DNA of 11,476 bases from Thermoprotei archaeon (GCA_003661745.1 QMWS01000012.1:1-11476), one strand, 5' to 3'; shown: positions 1 to 7,268, numbered from the stretch's first letter. Notes: a model not told the origin generated them from the sequence alone. Made by a program: numbers and translations.

Positions 1-425
1 AATATGTTGAGGCCATAATATGCTGCAAAGCCTGCTCCCTCAACACATGCAATTATAAATGCGAGCCCTTTCTCTGCTTGAGTAAATAGTTTCCTGTCCT
101 TCGGGTTTGTTAGATCCAACTCTATGATCTTAGCACCAACTAGAATCTGTATGATTAAGCCTGCAGTAACCATCGGGCCTATACCTAACTGTGCTATACT
201 GCCTCTGGAGGACGCAAACACTACGTTGATTATCGAAGGTAGCTCCAGCCCCTTAACCTCAGGGTAAGCCGCTAGTGGGAAAACTAGCGTAGATGCCATT
301 AAGTAGTAAACTACGAGAGCTAAGAAAGTATAGAATAATCTCCTCTTCAGGTCCGGCTTACGTGTAGGTCTTGGCGGAGACGGGAAGTACTCACCTATCC
401 TTGCTAGAACATTTAACACACCCAT
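1..425 (-). CDS. secY: Preprotein translocase subunit SecY, N-terminal part (runs off left edge)
   Basis: SecY is the pore-forming subunit of the SecYEG/Sec61 channel in the cytoplasmic membrane. The minus frame is open from an ATG at 425 to the window edge, giving 141 residues. A TAA lies two codons upstream of this ATG, so the start is fixed within a few codons. Visible features are a short amphipathic N-terminus, a first membrane helix at about residues 29-50, and a stretch at about 74-105 (RGSIAQLGIGPMVTAG, then a hydrophobic run) that corresponds to the TM2a plug and TM2b of archaeal SecY. After it comes the LDLTNPKDR loop and the start of TM3. secY follows L15 after a 57-base gap, its usual archaeal position at the end of the spc genes. 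The C-terminal two thirds are outside the window. Confidence 0.96.
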   Translation of the reverse strand, partial: MGVLNVLARIGEYFPSPPRPTRKPDLKRRLFYTFLALVVYYLMASTLVFPLAAYPEVKGLELPSIINVVFASSRGSIAQLGIGPMVTAGLIIQILVGAKIIELDLTNPKDRKLFTQAEKGLAFIIACVEGAGFAAYYGLNI

Positions 426-453
426 ACCTTAGCCCCGTAATCATATTAAAGAA

Positions 454-461
454 AATTTAAG
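454..461 (-). promoter_or_regulatory. Possible TATA box for secY in the L15-secY gap
   Basis: The 57-base gap between L15 and secY is one of the longest within the minus-strand run. On the minus strand it holds CTTAAATT, about 30 bases before the secY ATG. An archaeal promoter with the usual 25-base spacing would start transcription a few bases before the ATG, giving a nearly leaderless secY message. No good Shine-Dalgarno sequence precedes secY, which agrees with that. Inferred from sequence only; secY may simply be read from the operon. Confidence 0.35.
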
Positions 462-482
462 CCTAATTCAGCCACCTAAACT

Positions 483-944
483 CTAGCCACTATTTCCGAT
501 ATTCTTCAGTAGTACTACTTCCCCTCCTACCTCTCTTATCTTACTTATTGCCTTCTCAGATGCTGAATACACTATGACCTTAACCTTCTTCTCTATCTTA
601 CCGCGACCGAGTAGCTTGTTTATACCGAATGTTGTTAGGTCTATTACGTACTTGTCGTCCTCGCACTTAAGTTCACCCCTCAGCTCTAGCTCTTTTACTA
701 TTTCGTTTAGCTCACCAACATTTATTGACCTTACCTTAGTCGTAAGGGTTACTGGCCTAGTGAAGCCGTGCTTACCGAACCAGTCCGGGAAGTACTTTAC
801 TACCCATGACCACATGTGCTTGTGGAATCCTGCAGCTCCCCTACCGCCCTTGCTGCCACTCTTCCTATGCTGGCCTATACTGCCGTATCCGTGAGTTCTG
901 CTTCCTCTCATGTACCTACTCCTCTTCTTTCTTCTTACTACCAT
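483..944 (-). CDS. rpl15: 50S ribosomal protein L15 (uL15)
   Basis: Large-subunit protein that binds 23S rRNA and assembles late. The 153 residues begin with a basic tail and the glycine-, histidine- and arginine-rich segment typical of archaeal/eukaryotic L15 (THGYGSIGQHRKSGSKGGRG, about residues 17-36), followed by HMWSWVVKYFPDWFGKHGF and a C-terminal globular part ending in VVLLKN. The ATG overlaps the TAA of L30 by one base (TAATG). GAGGAGGATGAT lies just upstream, so translation is probably coupled to L30. The length is normal for archaea and no oddities are seen. Confidence 0.97.
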   Translation of the reverse strand: MVVRRKKRSRYMRGSRTHGYGSIGQHRKSGSKGGRGAAGFHKHMWSWVVKYFPDWFGKHGFTRPVTLTTKVRSINVGELNEIVKELELRGELKCEDDKYVIDLTTFGINKLLGRGKIEKKVKVIVYSASEKAISKIREVGGEVVLLKNIGNSG

Positions 945-1417
945 TATATCATCCTCCTCAGTAGTTCGTTAACCTCCTTGCCTCTGTAACCGAGTTCTCC
1001 ACCCGTCTTATAAGGCTTCTTGATGCTTCCCTTAAACCCTCCCCGAGGTGGGTGCAACCTAAAAACTGGCTTTACGTATTCATCGTACTTGTGCCATAGT
1101 ATCTTACCCTCAAGTAGTGCGTCAACAAGCTCATCTATATTGTCAACCTTAAATATCTTCTTTATTGCTTCCTCTGTTATTTTCTTATTTCCTACAAGCC
1201 TTCCCCTCTTGAGAATTAACTCCTTAAGTACGTCTCTCTCTATTTCTCCCCACGTCACCCAGTCCTTAACCACTTCAAGCATGCCGTCAATAGTGGGGTT
1301 CTTTGGGTATAGTACGGCGTGGAACTTCCTAATGAGCCTTAGCATTCTCAACGTCGACTCTACTTTTGGATGAACATCAACAGTTCCTCTAATTCTTATT
1401 ATAGCGTAAAGAACCAT
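944..1417 (-). CDS. rpl30: 50S ribosomal protein L30 (uL30)
   Basis: Large-subunit protein of the L30/L7 family. The N-terminus YAIIRIRGTVDVHP (residues 4-17) is the archaeal L30 core. The protein carries the long archaeal/eukaryotic C-terminal extension with HPPRGGF (122-128) and KTGGELGYRG, giving 157 residues against about 60 in bacteria. The ATG at 1417 has a perfect GGAGGT seven bases upstream, formed by the last Arg codons and stop of S5, so the start is well supported. The stop TAA overlaps the L15 ATG. Confidence 0.96.
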   Translation of the reverse strand: MVLYAIIRIRGTVDVHPKVESTLRMLRLIRKFHAVLYPKNPTIDGMLEVVKDWVTWGEIERDVLKELILKRGRLVGNKKITEEAIKKIFKVDNIDELVDALLEGKILWHKYDEYVKPVFRLHPPRGGFKGSIKKPYKTGGELGYRGKEVNELLRRMI

Positions 1418-1422
1418 GGTGC

Positions 1423-2052
1423 CTACCTCCTGCTCCAGTCATATACAGTAACAAACTTGTATGTATTCCTCAATGCGTTATATGTTGCGGCGACGAAGTT
1501 TATGGTAGTTCTTGTCTCGCCCTTAGTCCATGTCCATACATCCTTAATTCCTGCGTACCTCAGAACTACCTTTGCTGCGTCACCAGCTACGAGACCTGTA
1601 CCTTTAGGTGCTGGTATAAGCCTAACCCTCACACTACCTGATTTCCCCTCCACAGTAAATGGGACACTGTGCGGTTCATTACACGAACAAGCCCAGCTAC
1701 CGCATCCTCTCCTAACCGGAATAATATTTAGCTTAGCATCACGTATTGCTTTCTCAATTGCCTGCCTCACCTGCCTTGCCTTACCTAACCCTATTCCTAC
1801 ATACCCATTGAAGTTACCGACTACAACCATAGCCCTAAATCTTGTTACCTCACCGGCATCTGTCTGCTTCTGAACGATATTGATGTCTACTACCTCATGC
1901 TTTAGGTCTGGAAGTAAGTAGTCTACTATCTCGGGCTCCTGAATAACTAGGTTCATGTCAAATACCTCTTTTATGCTTGCTATCTTACCTTCCTTAACCA
2001 TCCACCCAAGCCTTGTCCTAGGCACCCACTCCTCAAGGCTCTGCTGACTCAT
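1423..2052 (-). CDS. rps5: 30S ribosomal protein S5 (uS5)
   Basis: Small-subunit protein at the mRNA entry and decoding region. Its 209 residues include the archaeal N-terminal extension (EEWVPRTRLGWMVKEGKI), the dsRNA-binding-like domain at about 50-115 with VVVGNFNGYVGIGLGKARQV, and the C-terminal S5 domain containing APKGTGLVAGDAAK (148-161). The cysteine-rich loop RGCGSWACSCNEPHSVPF (115-132) is characteristic of archaeal/eukaryotic S5/uS5. The ATG overlaps the L18 stop as ATGA, implying coupled translation. The end carries the Shine-Dalgarno sequence of L30. Confidence 0.97.
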   Translation of the reverse strand: MSQQSLEEWVPRTRLGWMVKEGKIASIKEVFDMNLVIQEPEIVDYLLPDLKHEVVDINIVQKQTDAGEVTRFRAMVVVGNFNGYVGIGLGKARQVRQAIEKAIRDAKLNIIPVRRGCGSWACSCNEPHSVPFTVEGKSGSVRVRLIPAPKGTGLVAGDAAKVVLRYAGIKDVWTWTKGETRTTINFVAATYNALRNTYKFVTVYDWSRR

Positions 2053-2654
2053 GCTCCCTCACCACCAAAGGTTTCGATAATTTTTCTTTTAACTTCTTCG
2101 AAGTGTTTAGGTAAATCTCTAGGATCTAGTCCACGAGCTAGTACATTAGAGAATCTCGAGTTAAATAAGGCTGGATCCTTCTCGTACAGCATACTCGCGT
2201 ACTTAGCTATGTGCTCGCCCCGTATTCTATCCTCGCTAGGCAACACCTCCTCAGATGCAGGAACCTTGACGCCCGCATCCCTTAAGCCCTTAATTGCCGC
2301 AAATACTCTTGAGCCCTTCACCGGTCTGTGAAGGCCGATGTCAGGTATTGCATAGGTTATTCCGAGTTTCTTAGCCCTTAGCCCAGCAATTAGCCCGGTT
2401 AGGTATGCTGCTGGTGTGTTGTTGGGATCGCCTTTCCAGCCAAGCTTAAATAATATTTTGCTGTTAACACCTACGTGCGTTATGTCCCCTTGCGGAGCAA
2501 ATTCTATTATCTGCACTATTATGTACTTGTTTGTCTTCCTTACGACGGCTCTAATTCTCTTACCTGACTTAATCATCCTATATCGCTTATAGTAGTTTGT
2601 CTTACCCTCCCTCCTCCTCTTTCTTGGTACCTTATACTTTGGTCCGCGCGCCAT
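2049..2654 (-). CDS. rpl18: 50S ribosomal protein L18 (uL18)
   Basis: 5S rRNA-binding protein of the central protuberance. Its 201 residues match the long archaeal/L5e-type form. A basic N-terminus (GPKYKVPRKRRREGKTNYYKR) is followed by the 5S-binding fold with FAPQGDITHVGVNSK (about 52-66), AYLTGLIAGLRAKK (83-96) and GLHRPVKGSRVFAA (107-120), then a C-terminal helical part. GAGGTAAGAT stands about nine bases before the ATG, reaching into the end of L19e. The gap to L19e is 2 bases and the end overlaps S5 by 4 bases. Confidence 0.97.
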   Translation of the reverse strand: MARGPKYKVPRKRRREGKTNYYKRYRMIKSGKRIRAVVRKTNKYIIVQIIEFAPQGDITHVGVNSKILFKLGWKGDPNNTPAAYLTGLIAGLRAKKLGITYAIPDIGLHRPVKGSRVFAAIKGLRDAGVKVPASEEVLPSEDRIRGEHIAKYASMLYEKDPALFNSRFSNVLARGLDPRDLPKHFEEVKRKIIETFGGEGA

Positions 2655-2656
2655 GA

Positions 2657-3127
2657 CTATCTTACCTCATAGCCCATATCTCTCAAGTACCTCTTGAGGT
2701 CAGCTAAGCAGGTAAATGTCCCGCCCTTAGCTAGCATATAAAGTCTTCTGTATATTCTTCTGTTTTCCATCTCGTCCTTGCTAAATACTTTATGATCTCT
2801 TAGCCACTTCAGATACCTACGTATTTTCCTTATCGTCCTAACCCATTTCTCCTTGCTATCAGTTCTAGCATCTTTAGCACCTTTCCTCTTTCCTGGGCCT
2901 CTTCTATGACCCTTCTTTCTCTTCTCATGACGTTCCTTCCACCTGCCACGCGAATTTCTGCGCGCTTGTTCTACCCAAATAACACCTTCCTTAATTAGCC
3001 TCTTTATGTCCTCACGCCTAAGAGCAGCCTCTACATCTTCTATTCTCTCAGGATCAATCCTAATTCGTGAAACACCTACCCCTAAGACCTCGGCTGCCAG
3101 CCTTTTCTGTGTGCTTAAGTCAACCAT
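2657..3127 (-). CDS. rpl19e: 50S ribosomal protein L19e (eL19)
   Basis: Large-subunit protein found in archaea and eukaryotes and absent from bacteria; it contributes to intersubunit bridges in known structures. Its 156 residues contain the N-terminal helical domain starting LSTQKRLAAEVLGVGVSRI, a very basic middle segment GHRRGPGKRKGAK (73-85) that threads rRNA, and a helical C-terminus. The ATG at 3127 is seven bases downstream of L32e. GAGGTGA, its ribosome binding site, is built from the last Arg codon and TGA stop of L32e. Confidence 0.96.
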   Translation of the reverse strand: MVDLSTQKRLAAEVLGVGVSRIRIDPERIEDVEAALRREDIKRLIKEGVIWVEQARRNSRGRWKERHEKRKKGHRRGPGKRKGAKDARTDSKEKWVRTIRKIRRYLKWLRDHKVFSKDEMENRRIYRRLYMLAKGGTFTCLADLKRYLRDMGYEVR

Positions 3128-3134
3128 CCACTAT

Positions 3135-3548
3135 TCACCTCGCATTAGCGATTAAGAAACCCAGTTCCTTAGCCCTACTAACAATCTCAGCTCTTTTTTT
3201 GGCGCCTACCGTAGAGCCTATGTATATTATGACTTCTGATGGATCAAGGCTCTCCAACTCTTTTGTACTATGGACTACGACAGGCCTTAAGCCAGTCGGG
3301 TGAAGTCCTCGAATACACCTTGGCGTACGGTAGCCTACGCTAACTATCGGTGGGTAACCCTTCTCCTTCATCCTTATAGGATTATCTATACCTCTAGGTC
3401 TCCTCCACTTAGGATCATTCTTGAACTTCGGGAACTTCCACCATAAATGTCTGAGGAACTCTGGCTTCTTCTTACTCCTTATCATTCTAATTAACTTTTC
3501 TCTACTAACTCTAGCCTCACTCTGGGTACTTGCCCCACTGCTCTCCAT
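3135..3548 (-). CDS. rpl32e: 50S ribosomal protein L32e (eL32)
   Basis: Archaeal/eukaryotic large-subunit protein. Its 137 residues include FLRHLWWKFPKF (31-42), WRRPRGIDNPIR (48-59) and GYRTPRCIRGLHPTGL (72-87), all family signatures, and end in a short Rossmann-like edge (IIYIGSTVGAKKR). The first 15 residues are serine-rich and not conserved in the family. The start is supported by GGGGTGA seven bases upstream, formed by the end of L6. The gap to L6 is 7 bases. Confidence 0.96.
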   Translation of the reverse strand: MESSGASTQSEARVSREKLIRMIRSKKKPEFLRHLWWKFPKFKNDPKWRRPRGIDNPIRMKEKGYPPIVSVGYRTPRCIRGLHPTGLRPVVVHSTKELESLDPSEVIIYIGSTVGAKKRAEIVSRAKELGFLIANAR

Positions 3549-3555
3549 TACCTAC

Positions 3556-4107
3556 TCACCCCTCTGCATAACCCTTCTCGTAGATATATATTCCGTCAAC
3601 GAAAACTCTCCTATCCAGACCCTTTATCTTTGTCGCTCTTTCTATATTAGCTGCTGTCTGTCCTACCTCCTCGATATTGACTCCCTCTACGATTATGTCC
3701 TGCTTAGTTACTATTACCTTGACATTGCCAACTATCTTAGCTATTCTTGGCGCCTTCTCACCTAAGAAGTTCTCAATTATTACCTTATCCCCCTCAACCT
3801 TAACTGTAACAGGGAAGTGCGAATAAATTATCTTAAGCTTATACCTGAATCCCTTAGTTACTCCATCAATCATGTTCTGTATGTGGGCCGCTATGCTGTA
3901 CGTCAATGCCTTCTGCTTTCTCTTAGCGAAGTATGACTCAACAACTATCTTATCGTCCTCCTTAAGTATCCTCACATTACGTGCAAAGCTGAAGTCTCTC
4001 ACTACTTCACCCTTAGGTCCCTTAATGCGGATCTCCTTACCGTTAATCTCTACGCTCACACCCTCAGGTACGGGTATCTCCTCCCTCACTATTACTTCCT
4101 TAGGCAT
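3556..4107 (-). CDS. rpl6: 50S ribosomal protein L6 (uL6)
   Basis: Large-subunit protein near the factor-binding site and the sarcin-ricin loop. Its 183 residues form two tandem L6 domains: the first at about 11-85 (INGKEIRIKGPKGEVVRDF), the second at about 95-175 with NFLGEKAPR (113-121) and the archaeal signature DIIVEGVNIEEVGQTAANIE (137-156). The ATG at 4107 is preceded by GAGGTGATT, an almost complete match to the archaeal anti-SD, which fixes the start. The gap to S8 is 11 bases. Confidence 0.97.
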   Translation of the reverse strand: MPKEVIVREEIPVPEGVSVEINGKEIRIKGPKGEVVRDFSFARNVRILKEDDKIVVESYFAKRKQKALTYSIAAHIQNMIDGVTKGFRYKLKIIYSHFPVTVKVEGDKVIIENFLGEKAPRIAKIVGNVKVIVTKQDIIVEGVNIEEVGQTAANIERATKIKGLDRRVFVDGIYIYEKGYAEG

Positions 4108-4118
4108 TTCTAATCACC

Positions 4119-4520
4119 TCAGTAAACATACGCTAACAGGACACCACCTATTCTCTTCTCTAATGCTTCACGATGCGACATAACGCCTTGCGGCGTTGAG
4201 AGTATAATTATGCCTATGTCCCTTGATGGTAGGTACTTCCTCAACCATTGAGGCATTTCTCGTAGGTCCTTATACTTAACTGAGAACCTCGGCTTTATTA
4301 CGCCGCACTTGTTTATTCTCCCAAGGAGCTGTACCTTTATCTTCCCCCACCTGCCGTCATCTATGTGCTCGAACTCACCTATGTATCCGTACTTTTGCAT
4401 TACCCTAAGTACCATAGCAATTAGCTTTGACGCTGGCGTTATCACCGCTTCTCTATTACCGCGCATTTCATTATTCATTATTGTCGACAGAGCATTAGCT
4501 AGTGGATCCATCGAGACCAT
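4119..4520 (-). CDS. rps8: 30S ribosomal protein S8 (uS8)
   Basis: Small-subunit assembly protein that binds the central domain of 16S rRNA. Its 133 residues include DPLANALSTI near the N-terminus, the central EFEHIDDGRWGKIKVQLLGR, and the C-terminal rRNA-binding signature STPQGVMSHREA (108-119) followed by the family end IGGVLLAYVY. Two ATGs are possible (4520 and 4511). The upstream one is chosen because GGAGGTGA ends six bases before it. The gap to S14 is 13 bases. Confidence 0.97.
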   Translation of the reverse strand: MVSMDPLANALSTIMNNEMRGNREAVITPASKLIAMVLRVMQKYGYIGEFEHIDDGRWGKIKVQLLGRINKCGVIKPRFSVKYKDLREMPQWLRKYLPSRDIGIIILSTPQGVMSHREALEKRIGGVLLAYVY

Positions 4521-4533
4521 ACCAATTCACCTC

Positions 4534-4698
4534 CTAGCTGTACTTCTTGAATCCGAGCTCGCGTGCCACCTCCCTAAAGCACTGCCTGCACAGATATAGT
4601 CCGTACTTCTGAATAACAGCATCTCTGCTGCCACACCTTACACACACCTGCACTCCTCTTCCGTACTTCCTTATTACAGGTGGCTTGTACTTACCCAT
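4534..4698 (-). CDS. rps14: 30S ribosomal protein S14, zinc-binding type (uS14)
   Basis: Small-subunit head protein of 54 residues carrying a C-x2-C...C-x2-C zinc ribbon (Cys19, Cys22, Cys37, Cys40). The sequence MGKYKPP...RKYGRG followed by CVRCGSRDAVIQKYGLYLCR is the archaeal S14 pattern, ending GFKKYS. An in-frame ATG six codons upstream (4716) would make a 60-residue form overlapping L5. The inner ATG is preferred because it matches the family N-terminus, lies one base after the L5 stop, and has GGGTGGT five bases upstream. Confidence 0.95.
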   Translation of the reverse strand: MGKYKPPVIRKYGRGVQVCVRCGSRDAVIQKYGLYLCRQCFREVARELGFKKYS

Positions 4699-4699
4699 G

Positions 4700-5275
4700 C
4701 TATACCACCCTAACATTTAGCTCCTTAATAAAGTAAGTGATTGCCTCAAGCTTAGAGACTCTATGTCGGCGGGGTATTCTGGATTTTCTGCGTCGTCTCC
4801 TCATAACTCTGAAGCCCGGCCTCTCAAGAGTCACAGCCACATCCATACCGAAGACACCTATATTAGGGTCGTACTTAACGCCTGGTAGCATTATATGCTC
4901 GCGTATACCGAAGGATACGTTACCGTAGTCATCAAAACTCGATGCCTTAATCCTACGGCCTATTGCCTCGAGCGCTTTCTCAAGAAAGCTCCTAGCTCTC
5001 TCCCCCCTTAGGGTGACTACCACAGCTATGGGCTCACCTTTCCTTATTCCGAACTCCTTTATGGTTCTTCTAGCGTACCTTATAGAAGGTTCCTGCCCTG
5101 TTAGATCCTTAAGAACTTTAGCTGCCTTCTGCAGCCTCTCACCTGACTCCCCAACACCTATATTGACCGTTACCTTAGCTATCCTAGGCTTTAACATCGG
5201 GTTGCTACTCCACTTCTTAAGTACCTCATTCATCATGCTTTCGTCAATAACAAACTTAGTTCTACTCAAACTCAT
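4700..5275 (-). CDS. rpl5: 50S ribosomal protein L5 (uL5)
   Basis: Large-subunit central protuberance protein that contacts 5S rRNA and the P-site tRNA. Its 191 residues include RIAKVTVNIGVGESGERL (31-48), the GQEPSIRYARRTIKEFG stretch (60-76) and REHIMLPGVKYDPNIGVFGM (125-144), then the archaeal C-terminus with ERPGFRV and the arginine-rich RRRRRKSRIPRRHR (159-172). The ATG overlaps the S4e stop as ATGA, with GAGGGA upstream. The length is normal for archaea. Confidence 0.97.
   Translation of the reverse strand: MSLSRTKFVIDESMMNEVLKKWSSNPMLKPRIAKVTVNIGVGESGERLQKAAKVLKDLTGQEPSIRYARRTIKEFGIRKGEPIAVVVTLRGERARSFLEKALEAIGRRIKASSFDDYGNVSFGIREHIMLPGVKYDPNIGVFGMDVAVTLERPGFRVMRRRRRKSRIPRRHRVSKLEAITYFIKELNVRVV
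4704..4710 (-). promoter_or_regulatory. Ribosome binding site deciding the S14 start
   Basis: Minus-strand GGGTGGT, five bases before the ATG at 4698. It lies downstream of the alternative ATG at 4716, so it can only serve the inner start. It is inside the last codons of L5. Confidence 0.7.
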
Positions 5276-6030
5276 ACCGCTCCCTCAGGTAAAGTTATTT
5301 CGGGCTTTTCCCTGCCTATGACCATTATTTTATCTAGTGTGGTGTAGAATGTGTTCCCTTTGAAGTCCTCTAGTGTCACCTGCTTCCTATAATGCCTCAT
5401 TCCTTCGCTAATACTGACCAGCCTAGCTACTCTACCTACGTTCCTTCCGCCAATCACTACTACTACACAGCCCTTTTCTAGTGGGTAGTAGTCTAGAAGC
5501 TTCTGCTGAGGTATGGATATCTTAACAGTACTCATAGTCCTGTAGATATCTTCTTCAGGGTTTGTGGGATCTGACACCCTAATTAAGACGTTCCTACCGT
5601 CATGCAAATTTAGCTGAATGTGTCCACCAGGCACCGTCGTCTTATTCTCAATTCTACACAGCTTAAACGACGCCTCTTCCTTGCTTATGGGTATGGGCAT
5701 CATGAACTTAACAGGGACGGGAACCATTCTGAAGGTTTCTCCTGTATCCACAATCTCAATGACGTCCATGAGCCCTACTGGATACTTATAGTTCCTCCTC
5801 ACCTTCCCATCTACCTTAATGTGCCCTTCAGCAATAACCTTCCTAGCCTCCCTACCAGTTTCAGCATAACCCAGAATATCTCTTACTAAAACAAGCAGAG
5901 GAATAGACCTCTCAATAGGGTGCGGGCCAGGTGATGGCTTGACTACCCACTTATACTCCTTTCTAAGTATAGGCCAAAAATCAGGGGCCGCGAGCCTCTT
6001 CAGATGCCTCTTTCCACCCATCCTAGCCAC
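5272..6030 (-). CDS. rps4e: 30S ribosomal protein S4e (eS4)
   Basis: Archaeal/eukaryotic small-subunit protein, 252 residues from the chosen start. It begins MARMGGKRHLKRLAAP, the family N-terminus, and then has an S4 RNA-binding domain (about 40-100), a central S4e domain (VPGGHIQLNLHDGRN), and a KOW motif near 186-207 (GGRNVGRVARLVSI). The longest frame begins with a GTG at 6039. The GTG at 6030 is preferred because it gives the family N-terminus and AGGTGA lies five bases before it. This overlaps L24 by 8 bases. An ATG at 6021 is a third possibility. Confidence 0.95.
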   Translation of the reverse strand: MARMGGKRHLKRLAAPDFWPILRKEYKWVVKPSPGPHPIERSIPLLVLVRDILGYAETGREARKVIAEGHIKVDGKVRRNYKYPVGLMDVIEIVDTGETFRMVPVPVKFMMPIPISKEEASFKLCRIENKTTVPGGHIQLNLHDGRNVLIRVSDPTNPEEDIYRTMSTVKISIPQQKLLDYYPLEKGCVVVVIGGRNVGRVARLVSISEGMRHYRKQVTLEDFKGNTFYTTLDKIMVIGREKPEITLPEGAV

Positions 6031-6466
6031 TTTCCTCACCTACCTGTTCTTTCCTCTCCTCTTCCTCCTTTTTAACTTCTTCAACCTCCTCAACAGGGAC
6101 CTTACCTCTCCTTCTCTCTATTATTTTCTTTCTGACCTTGTCACTAACATCAGCCTTTATTATCATGACCTTCGATGGATGAATAGGGTAATAGACCGGT
6201 GTTCCATCAGCTTTCTTAATAGTTACTCCTTCAACATATATCCTAATCCTCTTGTAGTCTACCTTAACTACCTTCCCCTCATGCCCTGCCCAGTCACCGC
6301 GCATTATCCTAACTACGTCACCAACCCTTATGGGCAGCCTCTTAACACCTAATTTCTCAGCTAACTCCTTAGATAACTTTGCATTGAATAACGCGTGCCT
6401 CTTGTGGAGTGGGGCATTATAGAGCATCAGCCTCTGCTTCCTAGGCTGACTTGATGAGGTCTTCAT
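6023..6466 (-). CDS. rpl24: 50S ribosomal protein L24 (uL24)
   Basis: Assembly-initiating large-subunit protein, 147 residues from the ATG at 6466. The N-terminus QPRKQRLMLYNAPLHKRH is archaeal/eukaryotic. The KOW domain spans about 46-80 (RVGDVVRIMRGDWAGHEGKV), followed by VEGVTIKKADGTPVYYPIHP. Residues 124-147 form an extra glutamate- and lysine-rich tail (EEVEEVKKEEEERKE) that is probably disordered or helical. The frame extends to a GTG at 6475, but AGGTGGT spans that codon and lies four bases before the ATG, so the ATG is chosen. Confidence 0.95.
   Translation of the reverse strand: MKTSSSQPRKQRLMLYNAPLHKRHALFNAKLSKELAEKLGVKRLPIRVGDVVRIMRGDWAGHEGKVVKVDYKRIRIYVEGVTIKKADGTPVYYPIHPSKVMIIKADVSDKVRKKIIERRRGKVPVEEVEEVKKEEEERKEQVGEESG
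6034..6041 (-). promoter_or_regulatory. Ribosome binding site deciding the S4e GTG start
   Basis: Minus-strand AGGTGAGG inside the end of L24. The AGGTGA core is five bases before the GTG at 6030. It overlaps the more upstream GTG at 6039, which therefore cannot use it. Confidence 0.7.
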
Positions 6467-6470
6467 CCTT

Positions 6471-6477
6471 ACCACCT
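6471..6477 (-). promoter_or_regulatory. Ribosome binding site deciding the L24 start
   Basis: Minus-strand AGGTGGT in the 20-base L14-L24 gap, four bases before the ATG at 6466. It covers the alternative GTG at 6475, which has no SD of its own. Confidence 0.65.
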
Positions 6478-6486
6478 AGATCAGAG

Positions 6487-6903
6487 TTAAATAATTATTG
6501 TCGCAAGGTTTGATATACCGCTCCACCTCTCCGCCGCTTCCTTAGCTACCGGCCCACGAATTTCGCTTCCCTTAGGTGCACCTTCAGGTGTCACTATAAC
6601 ACACGCATTATCCTCGAAAGCAACCCACGTGCCATCAGGCCTCCTGAATGGCTTCTTCTGCCTTATGATGACAGCGTTCATTACCTGTCCAACAAGGTCA
6701 GCATTACCTTTCTTTACCGTAACCACCACCAAGTCACCAACCGTTGCACTAGGTATCCTCCTTAACCTTGTCTTCCTGCCCGGAACACCTATTACCATAA
6801 CCTCCTTAGCTCCACTATTATCAGCTACCTTCAAGCGCGTACCTACTAGTATACCCTCTACTCTCCTAACTCTACTAAATGCTGCACCACCTTTCTTAGG
6901 CAT
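6487..6903 (-). CDS. rpl14: 50S ribosomal protein L14 (uL14)
   Basis: Large-subunit protein at the subunit interface. Its 138 residues form a small beta barrel with VADNSGAKEVMVIGV (26-40), VGDLVVVTVKKG (55-66) and RQKKPFRRPDGTWVAFEDNA (81-100), ending with the archaeal GPVAKEAAERW...NLATIII. The ATG overlaps the S17 TAA (TAATG), with GGGTGAG upstream. Length and motifs are ordinary. Confidence 0.97.
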   Translation of the reverse strand: MPKKGGAAFSRVRRVEGILVGTRLKVADNSGAKEVMVIGVPGRKTRLRRIPSATVGDLVVVTVKKGNADLVGQVMNAVIIRQKKPFRRPDGTWVAFEDNACVIVTPEGAPKGSEIRGPVAKEAAERWSGISNLATIII

Positions 6904-7268
6904 TAGCTCTCACCCTCACCCTTCTCAAGCACACCCAGCACTACCCAAGCTACAGATTTCGCCAAAGGCCTGGTTTCACCTATCAGTACCGTATCACCAG
7001 GCTGAGCATTAATGCAGGGCGGATTATGAGCGTGTATTCTAGACCTACGCCTCTCGTATCTCATATACTTTCTTATGTAAACTAAGTATTCCCTCTCCAC
7101 AACAACGGTTTTCCTCATCTTCGCCTTAATAACCTTTCCTACGAGCAGGCCTCCCCTAACCTTCAGGTGGCCATGCCAGGGACAGAGCGGGTCGTCGCAG
7201 ACCTTCTCGGGAGGCCTTAGTCCCTCATACCTTATACCTACATTCCTAACCTTAGGCTTCTCGCTCAC
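6903..7268 (-). CDS. rps17: 30S ribosomal protein S17 (uS17)
   Basis: Small-subunit assembly protein with an OB fold that binds 16S rRNA. It has 121 residues and a GTG start. The archaeal/S11e-type N-terminus holds CDDPLCPWHG (Cys24, Cys29, His32), followed by LLVGKVIKAKMRKTVVVERE (41-60), the conserved OB strands, then RSRIHAHNPP (76-84) and QPGDTVLIGETRPLAKS. GGAGGTGG ends six bases before the GTG, which shares one base with the Rpp29 stop. The end overlaps L14 by one base. Confidence 0.96.
   Translation of the reverse strand: MSEKPKVRNVGIRYEGLRPPEKVCDDPLCPWHGHLKVRGGLLVGKVIKAKMRKTVVVEREYLVYIRKYMRYERRRSRIHAHNPPCINAQPGDTVLIGETRPLAKSVAWVVLGVLEKGEGES

Noticed and set aside
1370..1873. Long plus-strand open frames lying opposite the ribosomal genes (for example 1370-1873, 574-894, 5939-6352).
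   Set aside because: They are antisense shadows with low-complexity Ser/Leu/Pro content; the minus-strand proteins are clearly recognised.
6445..6460. CTGA followed closely by TGATGA on the plus strand, like the D'/C' boxes of a C/D sRNA.
   Set aside because: No matching C box or D box at suitable distances was found, and the stretch codes for L24 on the other strand.
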